This document shows, piece by piece, positions 1 through 10,338 of a stretch of DNA of 64,000 bases. The translations under genes and the position numbers were made by a program. Location: positions 10,687,501 through 10,751,500 of the forward strand of contig CM076961.1 of assembly GCA_039566865.1 (NCBI GenBank). The letters run 5' to 3'. The notes beneath the pieces were generated by a model. The model had not been told where the DNA came from and did no database searches. It was given only the letters and a program-made list of their open reading frames with translations. This DNA comes from Aurelia coerulea (lineage: Eukaryota > Cnidaria > Scyphozoa > Semaeostomeae > Ulmaridae). The first letter of the stretch is position 1, and each line of letters opens with the position of its first letter.

Positions 1-1321
1 GAGGAATATTTGTAGTTGTAGGATTACTCACTGGTGCTACTGGTGCAGATGCAAATGGTCCATTTGACCGATCACAAATACTCGCATGATGACGTTCCCT
101 GCAATTAAAGCAATAGATTCGACTTGGGCAGTCTTTTGCCAAATGTGCCTTCTTCAGACAGACATAACAGCGACCCTGCCTGCGCAAAAATTGCCTTTCT
201 TTGCCTTGGGTCTGTAACAATGTTGCATTTGGCAGAGGGGTGAGTACCTTTACAAAAACTGCATGAGACTCTACCGGTAGTATTCAACAAGGCTGATGTT
301 GTTGGTAACGGACTTCGACCCTGCTTAGGTGCTGAGCTATCTCTTGACTTGCCGCTTAAATATGCGCACTGTTCTCGCGCATCTAATTCAGCCTTTACGA
401 TGTCCAAAATTTTCCCCAGTTCCCACTCCTCCTTTCTAATTTGCTTGGTAATTACCAAGCGAATTTCCTCTGGTAGTTTGTTCATAATAACTGGGTTGAG
501 GAAAGGCCCATATTGGCTAAGATCGTATCCAAGATTTGGCAGACTTCTGATATTAATGTCAATGCTGTCCGCAAGTTTTCTGAGGCCCTTTATATCTTTA
601 TCTGTTGTTACCTTAGGCAAGTTATGCAGGGCGTCAATGTGAGAATTTATGATAACTTGCTTCTGGGCAAACTTGTCCTTGAGGTGGTCTATAGCTAATT
701 GATAGTTTACTCCTGTGGTTTGGATTCCCGCAATTGTTGTGGCAGCCTGGCCTTCTAATAACGTTTTAAGGTGTCTAAACTTATTGACATCCGACAACGA
801 GGCATTTCCATCAATGATCCCGAAGGCGTCCCAAAATTCCTGCCATTTCTTTGGGTCCCCGCAAATTTTGGTAATTGAAGTTTTGGCAAATTAGCAATGT
901 GATCCGAAGGAGAATTTGCGGTGGGCGTGGCTAGAGAGGGAGATGAGCATCGTGAGCCCCCCTGATTAACTTGGCTTGCAACGGGTGCCTTTTTGGCTTG
1001 GAGTTCAACCAAATAACCTTGAATTTCTGATTGCCAATCTTCAGCCTCAATGACTTCATTTTCAAATTCATCTTCTTCAATTGAAAGAAAAATTTCTTCA
1101 TCCACCCTCCTTAACAGCTGCAATTTGTTCTTTAGACTGACGCACAAGCGTTCAATTTGAGTTTCCCTTGGACTTTGTGCTTCGAAAAGGGCTCTACATT
1201 CCCCAAATAATTTCTTACAGTGTGCTCGATAGCCACCCCTTACTCGTTTTTTCTTGGCAACTGTTGGGACAGGCTGGCCTGGGGGAGTAGACAAAATAGC
1301 GCCCCCCTGGTCTTCAGTCAT
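1..1321 (-). pseudogene. BEL/Pao gag with frameshifts
   Basis: Coding begins at the ATG whose first base is 1321, about 110 bp inside the LTR. The first frame (1321-755) has a basic N-terminus, an acidic middle and a Ser/Pro-rich linker ending in LPKLQLPKF. The second frame (797-105) continues the conserved gag domain, with KFRHLKTLLEG and the NYQLAIDHLKDKF segment of DUF1759, then a cysteine cluster CSFCKGTHPSAKC. A third frame, about 200-65, holds two zinc knuckles: CYVCLKKAHLAKDC and CFNCRERHHASIC. The first break fits loss of one base in the C run at about 857-860 and the second lies near 184-195. The family role is particle assembly and RNA packaging; this copy cannot make a single Gag. 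Confidence 0.8.
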
Positions 1322-1414
1322 TTTAGAATATCCCCATCAAGAGAAACAGCTAAGAAAAGAGACACTAAATCCTACTGATTCAATTCGAAAAACAAAAACA
1401 AAAAACAAACCATC

Positions 1415-1432
1415 CAGCTCGGTGTATGACCA
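1415..1432 (-). other. Primer-binding site of the BEL/Pao element
   Basis: Directly after the LTR the minus strand reads TGGTCATACACCGAGCTG. It starts with TGG, the complement of the tRNA 3' CCA, with no spacer. I could not assign the tRNA. Confidence 0.6.
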
Positions 1433-2160
1433 TGTACGAAAACCTGTAAAAGAATCACGTCAGGCCTAACCACTGCGATTAGGTATACAGGCTAGAATAG
1501 CCTCGAAAGGCTTCGAAACAATAAGAGAATCAAGGTTCTATTCACAACGAAAGAGGACTGTATATTTAGGCTCAATTTCAATCTAAAATAAACCAAAAGA
1601 CTGCAACTCGCAACTTATATTTTGTTCCACAACAACCGAGATTTATCATAGACACAATTCACTAGTACTTCCCGCACTACAATCAGTTTAATAATTCAAC
1701 AATAAAAAATAATTGGAAGTCTATCACCTGAGAGTTCGTTCAAATCTTTACGCAACGCCTCTTCTTCCTGCTTGCAATAATCCGAGTAACGATCCAAGAT
1801 AAACAATTCGTAGTAAAAAATTCGTAGTAAATAATTCGTAGAGGCAATTCGTATCAAATAAGAGTAAATATCCAATATAGAGAGTATTCTTCAGAGTTCT
1901 TTCGTTAAAGTACACAGATTCTTCAATCTTCGATTCGAGATGTAAAATTTCTCCATTCTTGAGAATTTCCAGACTTCCACTCAACTAAAAAACCAGACAA
2001 CCTTCACCAAAACAACACCCCAATATCTCAGACGTCACATGACGAATTCCATGGCAATACGCGGAACAATCAAATAATGAGCACAATGAGCCTAAAATAC
2101 CTTCTTACCCACGCAAAATACAACAACAACAAAAAAAGTTTGGGGCAACAATTTCGTACA
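1433..2160 (-). repeat. 5' LTR of the BEL/Pao element
   Basis: The 728-bp segment starts TGTACGAA and ends TTCGTACA, a perfect 8-bp terminal inverted repeat of the TG...CA type expected of LTRs. The inner end lies next to a TGG-starting primer site on the minus strand and the outer end abuts interrupted LINE coding sequence. Both boundaries are therefore supported independently. The 3' LTR is outside the window, so LTR identity and insertion age cannot be estimated. Confidence 0.8.
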
Positions 2161-3847
2161 CCGGCACTACATTGGCATATTTCCATATTTCGGGAAATAA
2201 ACCACGCCTCAAACAATTTGTGAAACCATGTGCTTTATCGGGATTAAGGGATCTTATGATATTTAGTATCTTCTCCTCGGAGATGACAAAATCACTTATC
2301 AGAGTTGGAATATCTTGTGGAATTTCACTACCTATGTCAATGGTCGTGCATTGAAGTATGAAATAGTTATTAAAAATCTGTGCCTTTCGGTAAAATCCGT
2401 TACAAGCAGCCCATTTTCTAGAAAAGGTGATATCATGGGAATCTTAACTCTGTTTAGAACGGTGTTTATTAAAGTCCAATAGGTTTTGCTACTGGTCCCA
2501 GGTTTAGCCAAGGTTGTCCCAGCCACAAGGAAGTAATACTGCTTAGCGTCCTCAATCAGCCTGGCGCCTTCAGATACCATCTTTTGTATACCTTAGAGCT
2601 TGCCGACTGGCCGGCCACTCCTCACGAAACTCTTATATGCACGATTCTTTTTTCTAAGAAAATTGTTGACGGCTTGCGTTATCCAGGGTGCTTGGCGAGG
2701 CCTAATTGTTTTAATTCTATTAGGAATGAATTTAGAATAAATGCTGCAAAGGACTTCATTGAGTAAAATTACCTGTTCATGAGGGCAGATCATGTTGTCA
2801 AGATGTTCGTGCCAAGCAAACATCTCAGTGCTTTTCCTAATGGCTACAAAGTGAGCCTTATCGTAGTACCTAATTTTACGGATGTATGGAGGTAGTGTTA
2901 TGTTTGAAACAGAAACCGTAAACAATTTGATGGTGGCACTACTCATGTAGACTATTGACGGATGAGCACCAGACTCAATCATAAGGTTAGGTTGATCAGT
3001 AAATATTAAGTCAATACAGGATTTAGAATCGGCCATCAAATGAGTTGGTTCTGGTATCAACTGATGAAGACCATTGTCAGATGCTAGTTGCTTGAATCGG
3101 CTCGAATAGTTTTCCTTCGTTATTTTCGATGTCATTTGCCCACCACTGAGTTGATCTACAATTGAAATCACCAGTAATGATAACGCAGAATGGGTTTTCA
3201 GCATGCATTTTGGATATCATCAGCTCAATGTTTATTGTAAAGTTATCAAATTCCTCCGGGCCCTGACTTGGACTTCTATAAATTACGGCGAAGAAGTACT
3301 TTTTCCCGTTTAATTGAATTTCGTACAGAATACATTCCGGGAGGGTCACTAAATCAGAACAGTTTTATGAAGCAAGAGGATCTTTTATGTATAGCCCAAC
3401 ACCACCCTTTTTTGCATTTTTTAGGATGATTATTTTTGATAAACGTATAGCCATCTAGTTCCAGTCTATCTTCCTCCACGATGCTGTCAAGATGGGTTTC
3501 AACAATGCCTATAAGATCATAATTATACACCGAATTATAAGCCTCTATGAGAGAGACTCGTAAAAAATCATGCGCAGTAATACTATTTAGATTCCAAGTG
3601 CAAAAATCAAGTGTTTTAGGGCCTAGATTTGTTTCTACATCACCACTCAGCAAAATGGTCCTGAAAACAAATGGCCATTGTGTATGTAGAGAGGAACATG
3701 CTACACACGCTGTGTAGAAGTAGACACAGCGAGAGTGAAAGTACTTATATCGGAAAATGACAATGACACCTAGCGGAATTCGCTTGACAACCTTTACGGT
3801 AACATAAAGTACTGTCTTCGCAGACCGATGCATGCGGGCGAACAAAG
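2161..3847 (-). pseudogene. LINE A ORF2, 5' part: endonuclease and start of reverse transcriptase
   Basis: Minus-strand CR1/L2-like LINE. An apurinic-type endonuclease is readable in pieces: CTWNLNSI, GIVETHLDS, VIYRSPSQGPEEF, IITGDFNCRSTQWW and SCIDLIFTDQ. These are the Asn, Glu and Asp-Asn motifs of this nuclease family. A linker (KPGTSSKTYWTLINTVLNR) and the start of the RT domain follow. The frame breaks near 3350, 3200 and 2590 and in the linker. It stops at 2161, where the BEL/Pao LTR interrupts an FPEIWKYANVVP motif that is continuous in the related copy at 19813. A 2A-like motif precedes the endonuclease. The piece upstream of 3847 is separated by a palindromic insert. Confidence 0.85.
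3618..3647 (-). other. 2A-like motif in the LINE A N-terminus (SGDVETNLGP)
   Basis: Ten codons read SGDVETNLGP just upstream of the endonuclease motif CTWNLNSI. 2A ribosome-skipping peptides have the core DxExNPGP, and such sequences are known at the N-terminus of APE-type LINEs in several invertebrates. Here the N-P-G-P core reads N-L-G-P, so skipping is probably lost in this copy. Function is inference; the motif itself is plain. Confidence 0.65.
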
Positions 3848-4351
3848 CACAGGTAATGGGGAAAAATTTGTATAAAAGTAACAAGTACCTCCATCTTTAC
3901 TTCAGTGTTTACCAAATTTGCTAATTTTGTCTAGATTCGTTTAGGCCAACCACGACAATGTTTGTGATATACCTCCATCTTTACTTCAGTGTTTACCAAA
4001 TTTGCTAATTTTGTCTAGATTCGTTTAGGCCAACCACGACAATGTTTGTGATACAAACAGTTTCGGTTTCCACTCAAAATAAAAAAGAATGCCTTTCTAT
4101 TCTGTTCTATTCTTTTTTATTTTGAGTGGAAACCGGAACTGTTTGTATCACAAACATTGTCGTGGTTGGCCTAAACGAATCTAGACAAAATTAGCAAATT
4201 TGGTAAACACTGAAGTAAAGATGAAGGTATATCACAAACATTGTCGTGGTTGGCCTAAACGAATCTAGACAAAATTAGCAAATTCGGTAAACACTGAAGT
4301 AAAGATGGAGGTACCTGTTACTTTTATAAAAAATTTTCCCCGTTACCTGTG
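3848..4351. mobile_element. Palindromic P-like MITE, copy 1 (CACAGG ends, 7-bp TSD)
   Basis: The 504-bp element starts CACAGGTAA and ends TTACCTGTG, and its two halves are reverse complements around about 4095. It is flanked by the exact 7-bp duplication AACAAAG (3841-3847 and 4352-4358). Both arms contain an 83-84-bp tandem duplication (left 3887-3970 and 3971-4054), so the duplication predates or was copied with arm formation. CANRG ends with 7-8-bp TSDs resemble the P superfamily; that assignment is inferred. It has no coding capacity. It lies upstream of the LINE A endonuclease region. Confidence 0.85.
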
Positions 4352-4779
4352 AACAAAGGCAAAAAATATAACTCTGGTGCAACAGAGTGAACTGCGAGAA
4401 ACTGCACTGTCAGTGTAAATGGCAGAACAAGGATTGAGACTGCGATGAACCAATAGCAAATCCAATGTAACTTAAAAATGCAAAGTGTGGATATGCTTTG
4501 CATAGAGACACGGAAACACCCTATTGTTGCTCTCCATTGATTGATTCCAACCGGCATCATCATGAGGAAATCATCTCGCTGGTCCTAAGGGGCAATCTTT
4601 TGTTTTTTGTTTGTCCACTTATTTTACATCGATTATTTACATCTAGCTTACTATATACAATTTCATATATACACGCAAACTAATCCAAATCGATGAAAAA
4701 AAACTAAATAGATAAATTAATTGTATTATGAGACAAATGTACATGAATGAATATTTTTACAATGTTTTACTAATTAATA
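4352..4779. other. No gene recognised
   Basis: Apart from the TSD copy at 4352-4358, I find no conserved motif. It may be the 5' part of LINE A displaced by the palindromic insert, but nothing coding can be aligned. The right part is AT-rich and could be the 3' UTR of the LINE at 4780-6324. Confidence 0.4.
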
Positions 4780-6324
4780 AGAATACACGAAAACTAACTT
4801 TCGGAGGCATATTGGCAAGCATTGCATTTACAGTTTGGGCCATTCCACATTTTTATCATGCGTTTGAAACCACTTAAGTTTTCGGCGGATTTTATTTCAT
4901 TCGGCAGTCCATTCCAGATTTGAGGTCCCAATGATTGTAGGCTGTTAGAACCAAAGGTGACTTGATTTGGTCTATAATGTTGTAAATCATTTGGTTTTCG
5001 TAATGAGCCAATCTATTATCAATCTTCACACCAAGGCAAACAGCCTCACTCACTACGTTAATCACATTTTTCCCAATCATTATTGGTCTGATTGGTCCAA
5101 CAAAGGGCCTTTTCGTCATTATCATAGCCTCGCTCTTGCCAGGATGGATTGTTAACTTATGTTTTTGGCACCACAGATACACTTCATTCATTGCTATGTT
5201 CATTTTATCTATTAATCGCTCAATGTTAGTATCTGTGCAGAAAAAAGTTGTGTCGTCAGCGAACATTTGAATTTCTCCTTCAGATATAGCACTTGGCAAA
5301 TCATTGACATAAACACTAAAGAGTCTAGGGCCAATGAGAGATCCTTGCGGAGCTCCACATCGAATGCACTTTGTCTCTGAGGTCACCCCATTTACTTCTA
5401 CATATCGTTGTCTTCCACTTAAGTAGTTCATTATCCATGAAAGAAAATCCCCTGAAATGCCCACTGCAAGTAGTTTCTGGGGTAAAATGTCATGAGGCAC
5501 CGTGTCAAAAGCCTTTTGAAAGTCTATGAATACAATCCCAACAATGAGTCCCTTGTCCACTGATTGTTTCCACTTTTCTGTCAACCTCAATAGAAGACCC
5601 TCTGTTGATCTTCCCTCACTGAAGCCCACTGATTCTTACTTTTCAGTTGGTTGCTATTCAAGTGTTTGTCCATGGAATCACATACTTGATCTTCAAGCAG
5701 TTTGCTTGGTTGACTAAACATTGACAGTGGTCTGTAGTTGGTTCTTTCCGTCTTTGACCCTTTCTTAGAGGCAGACTTAACTCTGGCATTTTTCCATATC
5801 CTTGGGTATGTACTCTGTTTTAAACTGGATTTTAGAGAAGATATTTAGTATACTAACTGGACGAAAATTTTTTCAACTGTACGAATTGCCTCCCCTTTAT
5901 CTAAAGGGCATACGGCGGCGCGTTTTCCATTGTTCGGAAACCTATAGTTGCGTATGCTGCTGTTAATAGCATCAGTCGAAGGGACCGCAAGCTCGTTTGC
6001 AGCCAAAAGAACAAGTTTTGGTGGTATTTGATCTTCGCCCGTTTATTTTCTACCGTCCAAGGACCATGATTGTTCTTTAACTTGGCAAACCTGTACTTCG
6101 CTGAAAGAAAACGAGTTGAAATTGTTGTTAGGATTTTGAATGATAGCTAAGACGCTCGGATGGTTTTTGAATTGCTCGAGAATCAGCCTAATGGTATTCC
6201 GATCATCGTCAGTTGCAACCGTATCTGCTATGTTGCAGGGTTTTACACCACTTGACTTTTCTATGATGTCAATGTAAAGATTGTTAAAGATTTCTGTTAA
6301 CTCCAGCAATCGGTCACAATGCAA
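4780..6324 (-). pseudogene. LINE D reverse transcriptase, minus strand
   Basis: The linker before the RT is seen at 6324-6043 (LTEIFNNLYIDIIEKSSGVKP, with HPSVLAIIQ). Next come IPPKLVLLAANELAVPS near 6000, broken RT fingers, and an open 245-codon RT stretch at 5629-4892. That stretch has VFIDFQKAFDTV (motif A), GAPQGSLIGPRLF (motif B) and MFADDTTFF (motif C), so all catalytic Asp residues are present. The C-terminus continues in other frames to GSNSLQSLGPQIWN and a final CKCNAC cysteine motif near 4830-4800. Frameshifts occur near 4960, 5640 and 5860-6040. No endonuclease is visible upstream, so the copy is 5' truncated or eroded. Confidence 0.85.
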
Positions 6325-7295
6325 CCACCATCAGAAAATAAGGAAAATGAAAGTGATAGGACATAAACTAAACAAAAATACCACAAACAAAAGTACATCG
6401 AGGGAACAAAATAGAACAGAACATACATTATATTGGTAAACAACACAAAGTAGGAATAAACAACAAGGAATGCAATAGTTATGGTTTGAGGATTCAAAGA
6501 CTTAAGACGGGTTAGAAGTTTCAGGCAAATAAACATTGAATGGGATGAGGGGGGTTGATAGTGGGGCATCATTTCTAAATGCTGTCACAAGTCATTTGCA
6601 CTCTGTGCAGAAAGCAATTTTCTCTCAAAGATATTGTCTGGGGTTATGAAGCATAAATGATATAGATTTCATGTTTTAATGAGAGCTTCTAAAGCATGTC
6701 AGCAAATATTGTTGTAAGGTTTGTCTTTTTGAATTTTTTGATAAACTGAAGTAGAAGCTATTATTGGAATTACTTTAAAATTTATTTTAATGCCAGGTGA
6801 GTCAATAAAAACAATCCCCTATTGCACGCCCGCTGCTCCCTGGATATCAAGACAATGATATTGGCAAATATATTATTCAATAGTGGACATAGTAATAACT
6901 ATTTTATAGTTTACCTGACTAGAATCAGCCAATCCGTTTTGAAATTATGATGGAAGTTCTCAAGAAAGTTTCTTCAAGAAACCTTCAAAACGTGCCTAAA
7001 GTCGCGAACCAATTTTGCTGCCTTACCGCAATGGATTTACATTCTTACACGAGAGTTATCCCTTTGTGAGTATGAACGTATCATTCCTAGAAATAGAACA
7101 GCATTATTACGGGCGATTTCATCATCCCCAGAGGATAACACATCATAACGCGTGTAGAAGCAGAGTCATTGCTGTAAGGACAATGCAATGTGAGGCAAAA
7201 ATGCTAGGAGAATTTGGTCGTGATTTGGAGCACGTTTTGAAGGCTTTTTGAAGAGGTTTTCTAGAGACAATCCCTCCTAATTTCAGAACGGAGTG
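6325..7295. other. No gene recognised
   Basis: Short open stretches occur on both strands (for example 6297-6572 minus and 7015-7251 plus), but none has a recognisable motif or domain-like composition. I see no long direct or inverted repeats here. Confidence 0.4.
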
Positions 7296-7299
7296 GCTG

Positions 7300-7600
7300 A
7301 TTTAGGTCAAGTAGGGTCGTCTTTGTCAAGCGAGATGCACAAGAATTCGAAAAACCTAGTTTATCGCCGATAAACCCACTTTTTCTAAATTGGAAACCTA
7401 GGTTTTTCACTGATAAAGTAGGTTTTTCGATCGATAAAATGGGTGTAGGTTTTTCGATCGATAAAATGGGTGTATCGGCGATAAAGTGGGTTTTTCGTTT
7501 GAAAATCTGAGTTTTTTTAACGAAAAAGTGGGTTCTCACTGAGAAACTTACTTGATCGATTGAAAAACCCACTTTATCGACCAGAAACCCACTTTGTCGC
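7300..7600. repeat. Degenerate tandem repeat built on TCGATCGATAAA, left block
   Basis: Irregular units of roughly 25-40 bp carry variants of GGGTTTTTCGATCGATAAAA in both orientations (GATAAA and TTTATC forms). Two near-identical units lie at about 7430-7470. The same repeat resumes at 9132-9240, so the intervening LINE appears to have inserted into it. No coding meaning is seen. Confidence 0.7.
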
Positions 7601-7604
7601 CGAT

Positions 7605-9130
7605 TTTATCTACTTTTCCCAAAGAATTGAAAGCTGGAGATATCAGCTCGCTCTTCAAAAAGGAGGATTCCTTTACGAAAAAGAACTACCGACCGATTAC
7701 AGTTTTACCATCGGTATCAAAAATTTATGAAAGATTGGTGCAAGATCAAATGCTACCTTTGGTCCAAAGTTTCCTGTCCTCACTCCTTTGTGGGTTTCGA
7801 GAGGGCTATGGTACACAGCATGCACTTCTACGTTTTGTGGAAGCCTGCAAGAAGACAATGAACAGCGGGGGCGTCGCAGGGGCTGTCTTGACAAAATTAA
7901 TAGCAAAATTAAATGCATATGGGTTCAGTAGATCTGCCTTGCTGTTTATCCACAGCTATCTCACCGACAGGAAGCAGAGGGTAAAGGTCAATGGTTCATT
8001 CAGCACATGGACAGAAACCGTCCTGGGAGTACCGCAAGGTTCGGTCTTGGGACCCCTTTGTTTAACATATACCTGAATGACCTTTTTATGTTCCTGGAGG
8101 AGACCGAAATCTGTAATTATGCGGACGATACAACTATTTATGCGTGTGGTCCTAACATCGAAAATGTCATTATGCATTTAGAGAATGATGCCCTTAAGAT
8201 AACTGAATGGTTTGCAAACAATGGTATGAAGCTAAATGAAGACAAATGCCACTTAATGATTTTTGGTGCAAAAGGGAGTAATGAAACAACAATTAAAATA
8301 GGCGAGGCCTGTGTGAAAGAAAGTTCAGAGGAAAATCTTCTCGGTATAACCTTTGATCAATCTCTTTCTTTCTAGCAGCACGTCAAGACTGTTTGCAAAA
8401 AGGCCAGCCAAAAACTCCATGCTCTTGCTCGAATATCACGATACATGGACACTGAAAAACTGCAGCAGTTAATGAGGGCGTTTGTTTTGTCTCATTTCAG
8501 CTACTGTCCGCTTGTTTGGATGTTCTGTGATAGAGCTTTGAATCATAGAATAAATCATATTCAAGAAAGGGCATTACGCATTGCATATATAGATTACGAG
8601 AATGATTTCGGTTTTCTCCTGGAGCAATCTAAATCGGTGCCAATCCTTGTAAGAAACCTACAGTTGCTCATGACTGAAATTTATGAAACAAAAGGCGGTC
8701 TGAATCCACCATGCGTGAAGGATATTTTCATGCAACGCAATATTAGGTACTGTCTAAGGCATGGTGATGATGCTCAACTGCCAAAAGTACGAACAACGTC
8801 CTTTGGAGTGGAGTCCATTACTTACCTTGGAAATAAACTGTGGCAGCATTTACTGCAAGAAATAAAACAATCTAACAGCCTTCCTCTGTTCAAAAAACGA
8901 ATTAGATGCTGGAATGGTGGAAAATGCAACTGTAGGCTTTGCAAAGTATTTATCCCGCAAGTTGGGTTTCTAACATGATAGATTTTAACTCTGATTTGTC
9001 CTGTAATATATATTAATACTTTTATTGTAAATTATGTATATTGTAAATAGTAGGCCTTAATTAGCTGTAATTTAGCTATTCATCATTTTAGCCTACTTTA
9101 AATAGATGTTTAATAATAGTAATAATAATG
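7605..9130 (+). pseudogene. D-like LINE reverse transcriptase, 5' truncated
   Basis: The LINE starts inside the RT fingers (ISSLFKKEDSFTKKNYRPITVLPSVSKIYERL) and runs to a normal C-terminus, RCWNGGKCNCRLCKVFIPQVGF, stop at 8978. The 3' UTR ends in AAT/GAT microsatellite-like repeats near 9110-9130. GVPQGSVLGP (motif B) and CNYADDTTIY (motif C) are intact. Motif A is missing: the text goes from AGAVLT straight to KLIAKLNAYG near 7890, an in-frame loss of about a dozen codons including the first catalytic Asp. A frameshift lies near 8050-8060 and a stop at 8374. It cannot encode active RT. Confidence 0.9.
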
Positions 9131-9131
9131 A

Positions 9132-9240
9132 TAAATCCACACTATCGATCGAAAAACTATGTTTTCATTGATAAAGTAGGCTTTCGATCAATAAAGTGGG
9201 TTATCAGCGATAAACTAGGTTTTTCGTTTGAAAGGCAGTT
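9132..9240. repeat. TCGATCGATAAA repeat, right block
   Basis: This resumes the motif family of 7300-7600 (CACTATCGATCGAAAAACT, GATAAAGTAGG, GATAAACTAGG). It begins directly after the 3' tail of the LINE at 7605-9130, consistent with that LINE splitting one repeat block. Confidence 0.65.
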
Positions 9241-9454
9241 TTTAGGAAGGTAACGGTATGTTAACATTTTCAGTGCTAAATTACTCTCGATAATGACCCA
9301 CCCTATATCCTCAGAGTTAATTATGCTTTGTTTGTATCGGATCAAAAGTGATCCGCTACCGTGTAAACGTGGTCTTCGGGCTTGAAGTAATAACAAGGGA
9401 TATAACTATCGGATGATTTGCGCTGGATGTGGATAATTTGTTATTTGAAATTAC

Positions 9455-10297
9455 CACAGGCAACGGGGGAAAATTTGTATAAAAGTAACAAGTACCTCCA
9501 TCTTTACTTCAGTGTTTACCAAATTTGCTAATTTTGTCTAGATTCGTTTTGGCCAACCACGACAATAATGTTTGTGATACAAACAGTCCCGGTTTCCACT
9601 CAAACTAAAAAGGAATAAAGGTCTGCAGGTTTCCGTAGGCCATTGCAGCTTCCCTCAGCTTCTTTGTCTTGCTCTGCAGTCCATCGGCGTTCCTTTAACA
9701 CTTGGCCTCAAAATGTTCGCCCATGGCTCCTCTTTGCGGCTGTGTATTTCAAATTGAACTTCGGTCTTCGTGTCGATGGCACGAAATGAAAATATCTGGC
9801 CCACTGCCGTTCTCCCTATGATCGAGGAAAATTAACCGTCCATTCAACAATAGTAACGCCTTCGCAGCGAGTGGAAACCATTGTTTAAGGAGTGGCCCTG
9901 CGCATGCATGGACACTTAATTTTCCTCGATCATAGGGAGAACGGCAGTGGGCCAGATATTTTCATTTCGTGCCATCGACACGAAGACCGAAGTTCAATTT
10001 GAAATACACAGCCGCAAAGAGGAGTCATGGGCAAACATTTTGAGGCCAAGTGTTAAAGGAATACTAGCCGATGGACTGCAGAGCAAGACAAAGAAGCTGA
10101 GGGAAGCTGCAATGGCCTACGGAAACCTGCAGACCTTTATTCTTTTTTATTTTGAGTGGAAACCGGAACTGTTTGTATCACAAGCATTGTCGTGGTTGGC
10201 CTAAACGAATCAAGACAAAATTAGCAAATTTGGTAAACACTGAAGTAAAGATGGAGGTACTTGTTACTTTTATACAAATTTTTCCCCGTTACCTGTG
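9455..10297. mobile_element. Palindromic P-like MITE, copy 2, with acquired internal sequence
   Basis: The 843-bp element has the same ends as the one at 3848 (CACAGG...CCTGTG) and an exact 7-bp TSD AAATTAC (9448-9454 and 10298-10304). The outer 150 bp of each arm match copy 1. The inner parts (about 9616-9829 and 9920-10140) are a different sequence, also in inverted orientation, around a spacer of roughly 90 bp. Copy 2 thus has extra sequence in both arms that copy 1 lacks. The family is non-autonomous; no transposase was found in the window. Confidence 0.85.
9920..10140 (+). other. Coding-like stretch inside the palindromic element (unidentified)
   Basis: The right arm has an open frame from an ATG at 9947 that reads MGQIFSFRAIDTKTEVQFEI and later KSKTKKLREAAMAYGNLQ-like text: charged, helix-forming and without low complexity. 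The left arm carries the same text on the opposite strand (9616-9829) with small indels. It could be an exon captured from a host or transposase gene. I do not recognise it. The end of the frame runs into the outer TIR and is not meaningful. Confidence 0.3.
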
Positions 10298-10338
10298 AAA
10301 TTACTGCATAAAAATGCCCACTTGGAACTGAAAATAAG

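Larger units (their letters stand above)
1..2160 (-). mobile_element. BEL/Pao-like LTR retrotransposon, 5' portion (runs off the left edge)
   Basis: The element reads on the minus strand: 5' LTR (1433-2160), primer-binding site next to it, then a gag-like region up to the window edge. Protease, reverse transcriptase, integrase and the 3' LTR would lie left of position 1. The gag carries the DUF1759-type domain and CCHC knuckles typical of BEL/Pao elements. The right flank, from 2161, is LINE reverse-transcriptase coding sequence cut mid-codon, so the element landed in an older LINE A. The gag is frameshifted, so this copy is probably dead. The TSD cannot be tested because the other end is missing. 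Confidence 0.85.

Noticed and set aside
1..1321. Gag-like region as a domesticated host gene
   Set aside because: It has an adjacent LTR and primer site and carries frameshifts, so it belongs to a decayed retroelement.
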